DNA of 64,000 nucleotides from Acetobacter okinawensis. GTDB lineage: Bacteria > Pseudomonadota > Alphaproteobacteria > Acetobacterales > Acetobacteraceae. Every line of letters starts with the position of its first letter. Within the stretch, counting starts at the first letter, position 1. The position numbers and the translations under genes are program-made. Where the stretch lies: contig NZ_JOPJ01000006.1 in NCBI RefSeq assembly GCF_002153655.1, positions 186,001-250,000 of the forward strand, given 5' to 3'. Of this stretch, positions 44,966 through 53,887 are shown piece after piece. Below the pieces are notes generated by a model. It ran no database searches. It saw nothing but the letters and a program-made list of their open reading frames with translations, and was not told the DNA's origin.

Positions 44966-47641
44966 ATGGCGGTAACGGGTCTGGCTGCGATACTACTTGT
45001 AATTGCGCTTCTTCTGGTTGTTGTCAGTGCCGTACAGCCCATTGCCCGCAAGCTTGAGCTGTCCGAGACGGTGCTGCTGGCCATTGTGGGGATTATTATT
45101 GGCTCTCTGGCCGATTTTGCCCTGCGGACCTCCTATGCGCCCGCCCTGAGTGGTATTGCCGAAACCCTGCTCGATTTTCCCATCAGCAGTGAGTCGTTCC
45201 TGCTGATTTTTCTGCCTGTTCTGGTTTTTCAGGGCGCGCTGGCCATTGATGTGCGCCGCCTTGCGCACGAGGCGGCAACTGTGTTGCTGCTGGCCGTGGT
45301 GGCGGTGGCTCTGTCCACCGCCCTGATCGGCTTTGCCCTGTTTCCTTTTGCGGGTATGCCGCTTGTTGTCTGTCTGCTGCTGGGCTCCATTGTGGCCACA
45401 ACGGACCCGTCCGCCGTGGCGGGCATCTTCCGCGATATCGGGGCCTCCACCCGCCTGACCCGGCTGGTCGAAGGCGAGGCGCTGCTGAATGACGCGGCCG
45501 CCATTTCCATTTTTTCCATTCTGCTGCCCTCGGTAACACTGCACCGCGCCATCCACCCGGGGGATGCCGTGATCTCGTTCGTGGTCTCCTTTGCGAGCGC
45601 GCTGGTGGTCGGGGTACTGTGCGGGCGGCTTACGCTGGTTATGATGTCGGCCATTGGCAGTTCCGCTGCCGAAATTACGCTCAGTGTTGCGCTGCCCTAT
45701 GTTGTGTACATCCTGTCAGATGAGTTTCTGGGTGTATCGGGCGTGGTGGCAACTGCGGCTGCGGGGCTGACGCTCTCTGTTTACGGGCCATCAACCGTGC
45801 GGCCCCAGACATGGCTGTTCCTTAACCAGTTGTGGCAGCAGTTGGTGTTCTGGGCGGGGTCTTTGGTGTTTGTGCTGGCGTCCATGCTGGTGCCACATCT
45901 ACTGGTGGGCATGACCCGTTGGGACTGGGTTCTTATTCTGATTGCCAGCGTCGCAGGGCTTACAGCCCGTGCTGCCGTGGTGTTTGGTATGCTGCCGCTG
46001 CTGGCGTGGTCGCGCCTGTCGCCCCCCGTGCCCACGCCGTTTAAGGTGACAATGGTGTGGGGTGGGCTGCGCGGCGCCATTACGCTGGCCCTTGCGCTGG
46101 CCGTAACGGAAAACGAGCATGTAGCAACACCCATTGCCCATTTTGTAGGTATTATTGCCACAGGCTTTGTGCTGATAACCCTGCTTGTTAACGGCACCAC
46201 CCTGCGCTCGCTTGTCCTGTTCCTCAAGCTGGATCAGCTTTCTCCCATTGATGAGGCTATGCGCCATCAGGTTCTGGGCATTGGTCTGGGCAATGTGCGC
46301 GAGCGTGCCAAAAAACTGGGGGGGGAACTGGGTTTTGGCGCGGATGCCACACGCCCGGTCATTGAGCAGATCGCACGCCGCGCGGTGGAGGAACAGGCCG
46401 CCAACGTGTTCGATCAGGCTCTGTCCGATACGCAGCGCGTTAATCTGGCGCTGATCACCATTGCCAGTCAGGAACGCTCCTTGCTGCTGGACCTGTTCCG
46501 CATGCAGGGCCTGTCACGCAGGGTGATGGAAACCCTGCTGCGCTCGTCCGAAGCGGCTATTGATGGCGCAAGGCTGGAAGGGCGTCTGGGCTATGTGCGC
46601 GCTTTGCGGCGCAGGCTCAGCCCGTCCTTCCGGTTTGATCTGGCCCAGTGGGTGCATAATTACCTGCGCTGGGACAGGCCGTTGATGCTGTGCATGGCTG
46701 AACGGTTTGAAATGCTGATGGTGGCGCATTTTATTTCCATTTCGCTCACCCGGTTCATGCGCGAGCGGCTTGAGCCCACGCTGGGCAGCCGTATTGGGGA
46801 AATTGTGGCCGAAGTGCTCTCACGCCAGCGCAAGCTGCTGGATGAGGCGCTGGAAACCCTGCGTCTGCATTACCACGGTTATGCCGAGGCACTGGAAAAC
46901 CGTATTTTCCGCCAGATCGCCCTGCGGCTGGAAGGGGAGGAATACGATACCCTGCTCTCTGAATCCCTGATCAGTGATGAGCTTAACCGCGAACTGCTCA
47001 AGGAACTGGAGCGGCGCAGGCACCGCCTGAACAAGCGGCTGAGCTTTGACCTGCGTAGCGGGATTGAGGACAGAATTAAAAATGCCGCCGTCTTCCGTGG
47101 CTTGCCGGGGGCGGAACTGCATGACCTTGCGACCACCACATCCCTGCGCTTTGTTGCACCGCAGGAACTGCTGTGCCGCAAGGGGCAGAAGATGCGCTAT
47201 GTCTACTTCATTAGCGCGGGGCTGGTGGAAGCGCATGTGGCAGGTGTGGATGAACTGTACGGGGCAGGGGATCTGCTTGGCGCGCAGGAGGCCCTGAACC
47301 GCTGGCGGTGTGTGGGCAATGTGCGCGCCGTGCAGTTCGGGCATTTTATGGCCATCAAGGCATCACGCTTCAAGCGTCTGGTTGATGACTACCCGGTTGT
47401 GCTGGAAAATATTGAGACCATCCTGCGTAAAAGGGAGGCCGGGGAACGCCCGACATCACTCCTGCCAAAACGCAAGATTGCGGCTATGGATGAGGATGGT
47501 CTGGCCGCCCGCGCCCTGCTGGCTCCGGAGCGGGAGGTACTGGCCCTTATGCCGCCAGACAGCCCACACCAGACGCATGCGCCTGATGCAGGCAGTGCCG
47601 GGCAGGGGGCATCTTTGGATAAAGATGCGGGCGTGGAGTAA
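44966..47641 (+). CDS. Na+/H+ antiporter (CPA1/SOS1-like) with long cytoplasmic tail and cNMP-binding-like domain
   Basis: The predicted protein has 891 aa. Residues ~1-420 form a 12-13-helix CPA1 antiporter domain, with TTDPSAVAGIF and the ion-binding Asn-Asp pair in GEALLNDAAAISIF (electroneutral type). A long helical region (~430-690) follows, then a domain at ~700-808 with the pattern of cyclic-nucleotide-binding domains (FRGLPGAELHDLA, RKGQKMRYVYFISAGLVEAHV, YGAGDLLGAQEAL). The same order is known from plant SOS1 antiporters and bacterial relatives. ATG 44966 is preferred over 44960 because AGAGAGG lies 7 nt before it. A role in pH or sodium balance in acid is likely. Confidence 0.85.
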   Translation: MAVTGLAAILLVIALLLVVVSAVQPIARKLELSETVLLAIVGIIIGSLADFALRTSYAPALSGIAETLLDFPISSESFLLIFLPVLVFQGALAIDVRRLAHEAATVLLLAVVAVALSTALIGFALFPFAGMPLVVCLLLGSIVATTDPSAVAGIFRDIGASTRLTRLVEGEALLNDAAAISIFSILLPSVTLHRAIHPGDAVISFVVSFASALVVGVLCGRLTLVMMSAIGSSAAEITLSVALPYVVYILSDEFLGVSGVVATAAAGLTLSVYGPSTVRPQTWLFLNQLWQQLVFWAGSLVFVLASMLVPHLLVGMTRWDWVLILIASVAGLTARAAVVFGMLPLLAWSRLSPPVPTPFKVTMVWGGLRGAITLALALAVTENEHVATPIAHFVGIIATGFVLITLLVNGTTLRSLVLFLKLDQLSPIDEAMRHQVLGIGLGNVRERAKKLGGELGFGADATRPVIEQIARRAVEEQAANVFDQALSDTQRVNLALITIASQERSLLLDLFRMQGLSRRVMETLLRSSEAAIDGARLEGRLGYVRALRRRLSPSFRFDLAQWVHNYLRWDRPLMLCMAERFEMLMVAHFISISLTRFMRERLEPTLGSRIGEIVAEVLSRQRKLLDEALETLRLHYHGYAEALENRIFRQIALRLEGEEYDTLLSESLISDELNRELLKELERRRHRLNKRLSFDLRSGIEDRIKNAAVFRGLPGAELHDLATTTSLRFVAPQELLCRKGQKMRYVYFISAGLVEAHVAGVDELYGAGDLLGAQEALNRWRCVGNVRAVQFGHFMAIKASRFKRLVDDYPVVLENIETILRKREAGERPTSLLPKRKIAAMDEDGLAARALLAPEREVLALMPPDSPHQTHAPDAGSAGQGASLDKDAGVE

Positions 47642-47672
47642 GTATTCCACGCCTGCCCATGTGGCCTTTGCT

Positions 47673-48203
47673 TTAGCGCGCGTTGCTCTGGCGCAGGGCC
47701 AGACCGAACTGCACCCAGCCAATGCCGCTGGCAATCAGCTCAACCGCAATAAAGGTGCCAATCAGCCACAGGCCAGACCACGGCAGGCTGATGTACAGGC
47801 ACACGCCAACCGCAAGGCTGATCAGCCCGCTGGCCAGAATAATGCCCCAGCCCGGCAGGCCGCGGTACTGCAACGCCATGACCGCGCGCAGAACGCCCAC
47901 AACAATAAAACAGACAGACGCAAAAACCGTAATGGCCACGGAGCCGGAGACAGGCTCCTTGATCAGCAGCGCGCCTGCAATAATGTAAAGTCCGCCACAG
48001 AGCAGGGAGAACAGAAAGCCGCCCCAGTCCTTGACTGCAAGGGCATGTACACCCTGCATGATCCCGGCAAAAATAAGCAGGCCCCCAATGAACATGGTGC
48101 TTGCGAGTGTTACGGACACCGCATCAATACAGGCAACAAAGCCGAGTATGACCAGTGCAATGCCCAATGCAACAAAGAAGGCCCATTTATGTGCGAATGG
48201 CAT
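47673..48203 (-). CDS. HdeD-like (DUF308) membrane protein
   Basis: The 176-aa protein has six predicted transmembrane helices in three similar pairs (WAFFVALGIALVILGFVACI, MFIGGLLIFAGIMQGVHALAV, LFSLLCGGLYIIAGALLI, and so on), the DUF308/HdeD pattern. In E. coli HdeD sits in the acid-fitness island and helps resistance at high cell density. An acid-related job is plausible here but not shown. Start at 48203 has AAGGA 8 nt upstream; the frame is open far upstream into rpsD but without family resemblance. It is convergent with the antiporter gene. Confidence 0.87.
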   Translation of the reverse strand: MPFAHKWAFFVALGIALVILGFVACIDAVSVTLASTMFIGGLLIFAGIMQGVHALAVKDWGGFLFSLLCGGLYIIAGALLIKEPVSGSVAITVFASVCFIVVGVLRAVMALQYRGLPGWGIILASGLISLAVGVCLYISLPWSGLWLIGTFIAVELIASGIGWVQFGLALRQSNAR

Positions 48204-48321
48204 GGAGTTTATCCTTGCAGCCAGAGTAAAGTATGGTGCTCTGATAGTATGGTGCCACAGGTTAATACAAAGCAAAAACGGTGCGTCATGCCTAAATCCA
48301 TGCGAGTTGACGTGGCTTTGG

Positions 48322-48350
48322 TTGACATGACGGGAGTGTTCTCGTAAATC
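48322..48350 (+). promoter_or_regulatory. Candidate promoter of rpsD
   Basis: A perfect TTGACA (48322-48327) and TAAATC (48345-48350) are spaced by 17 bp, matching a housekeeping-sigma promoter with a weaker -10. It would give a leader of ~145 nt before rpsD, long enough for S4 autoregulation. The remainder of 48204-48503 shows no gene. Confidence 0.45.
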
Positions 48351-48503
48351 CTGCGGCCATTGCCGGGAATGTGGACAGACCGGCCAGCGCCTTTTTGCTG
48401 GTAATGCGGTATGCGCCCGCTCCGATCCGTGGTGGACGGAGACTACCGGTGTAATGACGGGCTGTTTCTCCCAGCCCGCCTGTTGAGAGATGAAGAGCGC
48501 ACT

Positions 48504-49121
48504 ATGAGCAAGCGCCTTGAGAGCAAATATAAAATTAACCGCCGCCTTGGCGTAAACCTGTGGGGCCGTGCAAAGTCCCCTGTTAACCGTCGTGAATACG
48601 GTCCGGGTCAGCATGGTCAGCGCCGCAAGGGCAAGCCTTCCGACTTCTCTGTCCAGCTGATGGCCAAGCAGAAGCTCAAGGGCTACTACGGCAATATCAC
48701 GGAAAAGCAGTTCCGCCGTTACTATCAGGAAGCCGTGCGTCGCAAAGGCGATACGTCTGAAAACCTGATCAACCTGCTCGAACGTCGTCTGGACGCGGTG
48801 ATCTACCGCATGAAGTTCGCAATCACCCCGTTTGCGGCTCGCCAGTTCATCAGCCATGGCCACATTCTGGTCAACGGCCGCAAGCTGAACATCCCGTCCT
48901 ACATCGTTAAAGATGGTGACGTGATCGAAGTGCGCGAAAAGTCCAAGCAGCTTGCCATCGTTCTGGATGCAACACAGTCCGCCGAGCGTGACGTGCCGGA
49001 ATACATGGAAGTCGATCATCGCCAGATGAAGGGCACGTTCCTGCGTGGCCCGCAGCTTTCCGATGTGCCGTATCCGGTGCAGATGGAACCGAACCTGGTG
49101 GTCGAATTCTACTCCCGTTAA
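48504..49121 (+). CDS. rpsD: 30S ribosomal protein S4
   Basis: S4 nucleates 16S rRNA assembly and often represses its own mRNA. The 205-aa protein starts [21 protein letters not shown], the usual alphaproteobacterial start, and has the S4 RNA-binding domain at ~94-155 ([40 protein letters not shown]). It is monocistronic, with a candidate promoter at 48322-48350 and a terminator-like stem at 49147-49181. Confidence 0.96.
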   Translation: MSKRLESKYKINRRLGVNLWGRAKSPVNRREYGPGQHGQRRKGKPSDFSVQLMAKQKLKGYYGNITEKQFRRYYQEAVRRKGDTSENLINLLERRLDAVIYRMKFAITPFAARQFISHGHILVNGRKLNIPSYIVKDGDVIEVREKSKQLAIVLDATQSAERDVPEYMEVDHRQMKGTFLRGPQLSDVPYPVQMEPNLVVEFYSR

Positions 49122-49146
49122 TCGGGAACTCCGGTTCGACCTGTGG

Positions 49147-49193
49147 ACGCCGGGTGGAGGGGTTTTCTCTCCATCCGGCGTTTGCCGTTTTTA
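49147..49193 (+). terminator. Rho-independent terminator after rpsD
   Basis: Arms 49147-49159 and 49169-49181 form a 13-bp GC-rich stem with one G-U pair, followed by TTTGCCGTTTTT. It lies 26 bp after the rpsD stop and before prfC. Confidence 0.82.
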
Positions 49194-49221
49194 TTCATGC
49201 CAGATGCTCCGGAACTGATTT

Positions 49222-50769
49222 ATGTCTGATACCGCCAATCCTGAACTGGGTAAGGAAATTGTCCGCCGTCGTACGTTTGCGATCATCTCGCACCCCGACG
49301 CCGGTAAAACCACACTGACCGAGCGCATCCTGCGTGCCGGTGGTGCCATTCAGCTGGCGGGGAACGTGCGGGCCAAGGGCGAACGCCGCCGCACACGCTC
49401 GGACTGGATGGCCATTGAGCGCGATCGCGGGATTTCCGTTGTCAGCTCGGTCATGACGTTTGATTACGGCGGTTGCGTGTTCAACCTGCTGGACACACCC
49501 GGACATGAAGACTTCTCCGAAGATACTTACCGGACCCTGACAGCCGTTGACTCGGCAGTTATGGTGATTGACGCCGCCAAGGGGATAGAAGACCGGACAC
49601 GCAAACTGTTCGAAATCTGCCGTCTGCGCGATATTCCCATTGTCACCTTCATCAACAAGATGGACCGCGAGGCACAGGACCCCTTTGCCCTGCTGGACGA
49701 AATTGCGTCCTCTCTGGCGCTGGACACATGCCCTGCCACATGGCCAGTTGGCCGTGCCGCCACCTTTGTGGGCACGTATGACCTGCTTAACGGCAAACTC
49801 AACACCCTTACCCCGCTGGCGGAGAGTGATGAGCGGCTGACGCAGATGCGTGAGGAGCTGGAGCTGGCAGAGGCTGCCCTGCCGGAGTTTGACCGCGAGT
49901 CATTTGATGCGGGCCATCTGACCCCGGTCTTTTTTGGGAGCGCCATTAAGGAAATCGGTGTGACCGACCTGCTGGACGCGCTGGTGGCTTTTGGCCCGTC
50001 TCCCCGTGCGCAGGCGGCGGAAAACCGGACAGTAACGGCCGATGAGCCGGGCATGACGGCGCTGGTGTTCAAAATTCAGGCCAACATGGACCCCAACCAC
50101 CGTGACCGTATTGCTTTTGCCCGCATCTGCTCGGGCAGGCTGACGCGGGGGATGAAGCTCCGGCACACCCGCACGGGCAAGAGCTTTGCCGTCCATACGC
50201 CCCAGTTCTTTTTTGCTCAGGACCGGCATCTGGCTGAAGAAGCCTTTGCGGGCGATGTGGTGGGCATTCCCAACCACGGCACCCTGCGCATTGGGGACAC
50301 GCTGACCGAGGGCGAAGATATCCGCTTTACGGGCGTACCTCATTTTGCCCCCGAAATCCTGCGCCGGGTGCGGCTGGATGATGCCATGAAGGCCAAAAAG
50401 CTCAAGCAGGCTCTGGTGCAACTGGCGGAGGAAGGGGTGGTCCAGCTCTTCAGGCCGCAAGATGGCGCCCCCCCCATTGTGGGTGTGGTGGGTACACTCC
50501 AGCTTGACGTGTTGCAGGCCCGCCTGCGGGCAGAATACGGTGTTGGTATTGGCTTTGATTCCACACCCTTCTCCCTTGCCCGCTGGATTACCGGCCCGCG
50601 TGATAAAATTGAGGCGTTTACCGCATCCAACCGCTCGGCCATGGCGGATGATCTGGATGATGACCCGGTTTTTCTGGCGACATCCAACTTCATGATGCGC
50701 CGGACCGAGGAGCAGAACCCCGACATCAGGTTCCATGACATCAAACAGATCGGGATTGAAATCGGCTAG
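49222..50769 (+). CDS. prfC: Peptide chain release factor 3
   Basis: RF3 is the GTPase that removes RF1/RF2 from the ribosome after termination. The 515-aa protein has G1 SHPDAGKTT near 23-31, the RF3-type switch segment GERRRTRSDWMAIERDRGISVVSSVMTF, G3 DTPGHEDFSEDTYRTL and G4 NKMDRE. The later domains include RIRHTRTGKSF-like KLRHTRTGKSFAVHTPQFFFAQDR. The length is slightly short of E. coli RF3 (~529) but normal for the family. It is probably expressed separately from rpsD. Confidence 0.96.
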   Translation: MSDTANPELGKEIVRRRTFAIISHPDAGKTTLTERILRAGGAIQLAGNVRAKGERRRTRSDWMAIERDRGISVVSSVMTFDYGGCVFNLLDTPGHEDFSEDTYRTLTAVDSAVMVIDAAKGIEDRTRKLFEICRLRDIPIVTFINKMDREAQDPFALLDEIASSLALDTCPATWPVGRAATFVGTYDLLNGKLNTLTPLAESDERLTQMREELELAEAALPEFDRESFDAGHLTPVFFGSAIKEIGVTDLLDALVAFGPSPRAQAAENRTVTADEPGMTALVFKIQANMDPNHRDRIAFARICSGRLTRGMKLRHTRTGKSFAVHTPQFFFAQDRHLAEEAFAGDVVGIPNHGTLRIGDTLTEGEDIRFTGVPHFAPEILRRVRLDDAMKAKKLKQALVQLAEEGVVQLFRPQDGAPPIVGVVGTLQLDVLQARLRAEYGVGIGFDSTPFSLARWITGPRDKIEAFTASNRSAMADDLDDDPVFLATSNFMMRRTEEQNPDIRFHDIKQIGIEIG

Positions 50770-50867
50770 GCTGATCCGCCTCTGTGCATGTTGGGGCATG
50801 AGTTAAAAAAACTTGGGTGGGGCAGGCGGCACACCTGCCACCCATATGTGGGGGAGCGGACGCACAG

Positions 50868-51773
50868 GTGTTTTTGCGGCAACTCAGTTACCTGATCGCA
50901 CTGGAGCAGCACCGCCATTTTTCCCGCGCGGCACAGGCATGTGGCGTCTCCCAGCCTGCTCTGTCGTCCGCTATCCGGCAGTTGGAAAATGAGCTGGGCA
51001 TTACCATCATCAACCGCAACCGTCGCTTTTTCGGGCTGACGGAGGAAGGGCAGCGTGTTCTGATCTGGGCACGCAAAACCTTGGCGGATCTGGAGAGCCT
51101 GCGTCAGGAGGCTGCCTTTGCACAGGATGTGGCTGGTGGTTTTGTCTCCATTGGCGTTATGCCGCAGGGGGTACAGGTTGTGCCTTTGCTGCTGGAGCAT
51201 TTTCGTAGCGCTGTGCCAGCCCTGCGGGTTGAGGTGACCGTGTACCCCAATGCAGAAATTCTGCACCAGCTCAGGGAACAGCGGATTCAGTTAGGGCTGA
51301 TGTATCTGGACCAGGTGCCCAAGGATGGACCATTTGAAGTCCAGCGCCTGTATGCAGAGCAATATGTGTTGATTGCAGCGCCATCCATCCCCCTGCCTGT
51401 TGGGCGGGAGTGCGGGTGGCAGCAGGCGGCAGCCCTGCCGCTGGGCCTGCTCAGCCGCAACATGCACAGCAGACAACTGGTGGACGCCTGTTTTGCGCAG
51501 GCTGGGGTGGCCCCCCGCGTTATGCTGGAAACCAATGTGCTGGAATTGCTGCATGCGGAAATTATGGCGGGTAAGGTTGCCGGGGTCATGCCTGTTTCCG
51601 CCCTGCCAGAACGTGTGGGGGCGCTCGGGCCATTGCAGGTGCGCAGGCTTGACCCTTCTCCCGCGCCAGAGGTCGGCCTGCTGCGCCTGAACCAGCCCAA
51701 TTCCACCGCGTTGCTTACCCGGCTGTGGCATGTTGCCACTGCTCTGGAGCTGGATAACATTTACGCCACTTAG
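50868..51773 (+). CDS. LysR-family transcriptional regulator
   Basis: The predicted 301-aa regulator begins at GTG 50868 with FLRQLSYLIALEQHRHFSRAA, the common start of LysR proteins. The helix-turn-helix is at ~14-60 (VSQPALSSAIRQLENELGITIINR), then a linker helix and a periplasmic-binding-like effector domain (~90-300). A longer frame from 50817 adds 17 residues unrelated to the family. Its neighbour on the same strand is a FUSC transporter 116 bp downstream; it may regulate that gene. The effector is unknown; aromatic acids would fit the FUSC/AaeB link, but this is inference. Confidence 0.86.
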   Translation: MFLRQLSYLIALEQHRHFSRAAQACGVSQPALSSAIRQLENELGITIINRNRRFFGLTEEGQRVLIWARKTLADLESLRQEAAFAQDVAGGFVSIGVMPQGVQVVPLLLEHFRSAVPALRVEVTVYPNAEILHQLREQRIQLGLMYLDQVPKDGPFEVQRLYAEQYVLIAAPSIPLPVGRECGWQQAAALPLGLLSRNMHSRQLVDACFAQAGVAPRVMLETNVLELLHAEIMAGKVAGVMPVSALPERVGALGPLQVRRLDPSPAPEVGLLRLNQPNSTALLTRLWHVATALELDNIYAT

Positions 51774-51889
51774 CAGATGGTGCCTTCATTATAAGCAGTG
51801 CTTATGATTTTATCAGAACAATCGCTTGGACTTATAGAGGCTGCCTGAACATCGTGCGGCTTTCCTCTGCTGGCTGAGTACAACGCATC

Positions 51890-53809
51890 ATGAGCAATAT
51901 GGACCCCGATGCCAGCATGCCCCCGGCCCATCGGTTCGGGGGTGCGTACTTACTTGCCCTTGGGCAGGCGCTGGGTATGCAGTCCTCGGGTAAGCTGAAG
52001 TGGCTGCTGGCTCCATCGTGGGGAGATGTGGCTTTTGCCGTCCGCTCGGCTTTTGCCGCAGGCTTGTCCCTCGTCATTGCTATGGGCATGGAAATGGACA
52101 GCCCCCAGTGGGCGCCGTTGACTGTGTGGGTCGTTGCGCAGTCCTCCCGGGGGGAGAGCCTGTCCAAGGCACGCTGGCGTATTGCGGGCACGGTGCTGGG
52201 CTGCTGCGTGGCTGTGGGGCTTATAGCCGCTTTGCCGCAAAGTCCGGCCCTGTTTTTTGGTGTGCTGGCATGCTGGATTGGCCTGTGCTGCGGCATGGCC
52301 ACTTTTTTGGAAGGTTATAAAGCCTACGGGCTGGTGTTGACCGGGTTTACCTCGGCCATTGTGGCGACCGGGGCCATTATGCAACCCGATCAGGTCTTTG
52401 ATATCGCGCTGTCACGCGGCACCTATATTGTGCTCGGTGTGGTGTGCGAGGCGCTGCTGGCGCTGCTGTTTATGCCCGGTTTGCATGCCCGTGCGCGTGC
52501 GCGGCTTAAAACCCGGCTGGATGCGGCGCAGGCACTGGTGCGCAAACGGGTGGACTGTCTGGTGGAAGGGCACCCCACCACGGAACTGGACCAGAGCCCG
52601 CTCTTGGGCGAACTGACGGCAGCAGGCAGCCGTATTGAATATGATGCGCTGGAGGCAGGCGGCTACGGGCATATGGCTGACCATGCCCGTGCGGCACTCG
52701 CAGGCCTGCTGGTCCTGCTGGCTCGGGCGGAAGGGCTGGCGACCCTTAAACTGCTGCCAGCAGACAAGGTGCCAACGTCTATCCGTAAGGACGAATGGGC
52801 CATTCGCGAGCATGTGGAGGCATGTCTGACCCACAGGCGGGGTGACCGCTTCCGCTTTCGTATCCGCTCCCGCAGGCATGCGCTGGAGGCGGTGGAAAAC
52901 GGGGTCCGGGCGTGTGCGGGTATTCTGGTCGGCTGGCTGCTGTGGGAGGTCACGGCATGGCCTTCGGGGCCGACCTTCATGTCTTTGCTCGCACTGGTGT
53001 ATGGGCTGCTGGCCACGCGGGAAAACCCTGTTGTGGCCTCGGCCCCGTTTTTCAGGGGGGCAGTGTGGTGTGTGCTGGTAGCCGGGGTGTATGTCACTCT
53101 GGTATTGCCCGCGCTGAACACACCGGAAATGCTGGTCCTGCTGATGATGGTGCCTATGGTCATAGGGGGGCTGGCTGCGCGCAACCCGGCTACGGCGGGC
53201 TATGCTTTTTCGTTCAACATGTTTCTGCCAGTCCTGATGGGGCCGAATAATCAGGGGCGATATGACGAGGTTTCGTTCCTCAACGCCTCTCTTGCGTTTT
53301 TGGGGGCTGTGCTGGTGGCAGGGTGGACGTACCGCACGGTTCTGCCTTTTAGGCCGGATTCCCACATGCTGCGTACTGCGCGCTGGAGCAGCCGGCAGTT
53401 GCAGGGGTTGGCGTCGGCCAACAGCCGGGTGTCGGTTTACCAGTGGTTATCGGGCAATGCGGACAGTCTGGTGCGCATTATGCGCAATGCGCAGGGTATT
53501 GCCCTGCCACGGCGCAATGCTTTTGCACGCCAGCAGTTCTCGGGCATGGTCAGTGGCATGCATGTTATTCTGCTGCGCGAGCTGGCGCTGGCTCCCACGA
53601 CCCCGCCAGCCGTGCAACGCGCCCTGCGGGCGTTTTTACGGCATTGGGAGCATGATGACGGCGTACTGGTAACCCGGCAGGCGGCCTCTACCGCACGCTG
53701 GCTGGAGCGGCAGGTTGCGCATATGCCCCCGCAGCAGCAGGAAATATTCGAGCATGCTCTGGTCAGCCTCCGGCTACTGGCGTGTGCGCAGCCTGTGGAC
53801 CTGCCATAA
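51890..53809 (+). CDS. FUSC-family inner-membrane transporter (AaeB-like)
   Basis: The 639-aa protein has two transmembrane bundles (~50-200 and ~340-480) separated by a cytoplasmic helical region, plus a C-terminal helical region, which is the FUSC/AaeB layout. The N-terminal bundle has AVRSAFAAGLSLVIAMGM, SPQWAPLTVWVVAQSSRGESLSKARWRIAGTVLG and YGLVLTGFTSAIVA; the SKARWRIAGT pattern is the family signature. AaeB of E. coli exports aromatic carboxylic acids, usually with an AaeA membrane-fusion partner. No AaeA-like gene is nearby. It lies after the LysR gene, its possible regulator. Confidence 0.85.
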   Translation: MSNMDPDASMPPAHRFGGAYLLALGQALGMQSSGKLKWLLAPSWGDVAFAVRSAFAAGLSLVIAMGMEMDSPQWAPLTVWVVAQSSRGESLSKARWRIAGTVLGCCVAVGLIAALPQSPALFFGVLACWIGLCCGMATFLEGYKAYGLVLTGFTSAIVATGAIMQPDQVFDIALSRGTYIVLGVVCEALLALLFMPGLHARARARLKTRLDAAQALVRKRVDCLVEGHPTTELDQSPLLGELTAAGSRIEYDALEAGGYGHMADHARAALAGLLVLLARAEGLATLKLLPADKVPTSIRKDEWAIREHVEACLTHRRGDRFRFRIRSRRHALEAVENGVRACAGILVGWLLWEVTAWPSGPTFMSLLALVYGLLATRENPVVASAPFFRGAVWCVLVAGVYVTLVLPALNTPEMLVLLMMVPMVIGGLAARNPATAGYAFSFNMFLPVLMGPNNQGRYDEVSFLNASLAFLGAVLVAGWTYRTVLPFRPDSHMLRTARWSSRQLQGLASANSRVSVYQWLSGNADSLVRIMRNAQGIALPRRNAFARQQFSGMVSGMHVILLRELALAPTTPPAVQRALRAFLRHWEHDDGVLVTRQAASTARWLERQVAHMPPQQQEIFEHALVSLRLLACAQPVDLP

Positions 53810-53834
53810 AAAAAGGGGTGCCGGAGCACCCCCT
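53808..53834 (-). terminator. Rho-independent terminator after the isocitrate dehydrogenase gene
   Basis: Arms 53814-53821 and 53826-53833 form an 8-bp stem with a 4-nt loop; on the minus strand it is followed by seven T. It ends transcription from the isocitrate dehydrogenase gene and overlaps the end of the FUSC gene. Confidence 0.82.
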
Positions 53835-53839
53835 CTGCC

Positions 53840-53876
53840 GCCTTGTTGCTGCCGGGTATCCTCGCAGCAACAAGGC
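53840..53876. repeat. Perfect 13-bp inverted repeat between convergent genes
   Basis: Arms 53840-53852 and 53864-53876 are perfect reverse complements with an 11-nt loop. No T run follows on either side. It sits just ahead of the terminator at 53808-53834 on the minus-strand transcript and may protect the 3' end or aid termination. Confidence 0.7.
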
Positions 53877-53887
53877 TTGCATGGACC

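Noticed and set aside
48204-49019. Upstream extension of the HdeD-like gene across rpsD
   Set aside because: The extra residues overlap rpsD on the opposite strand and do not resemble DUF308; a good ribosome site exists at 48203.
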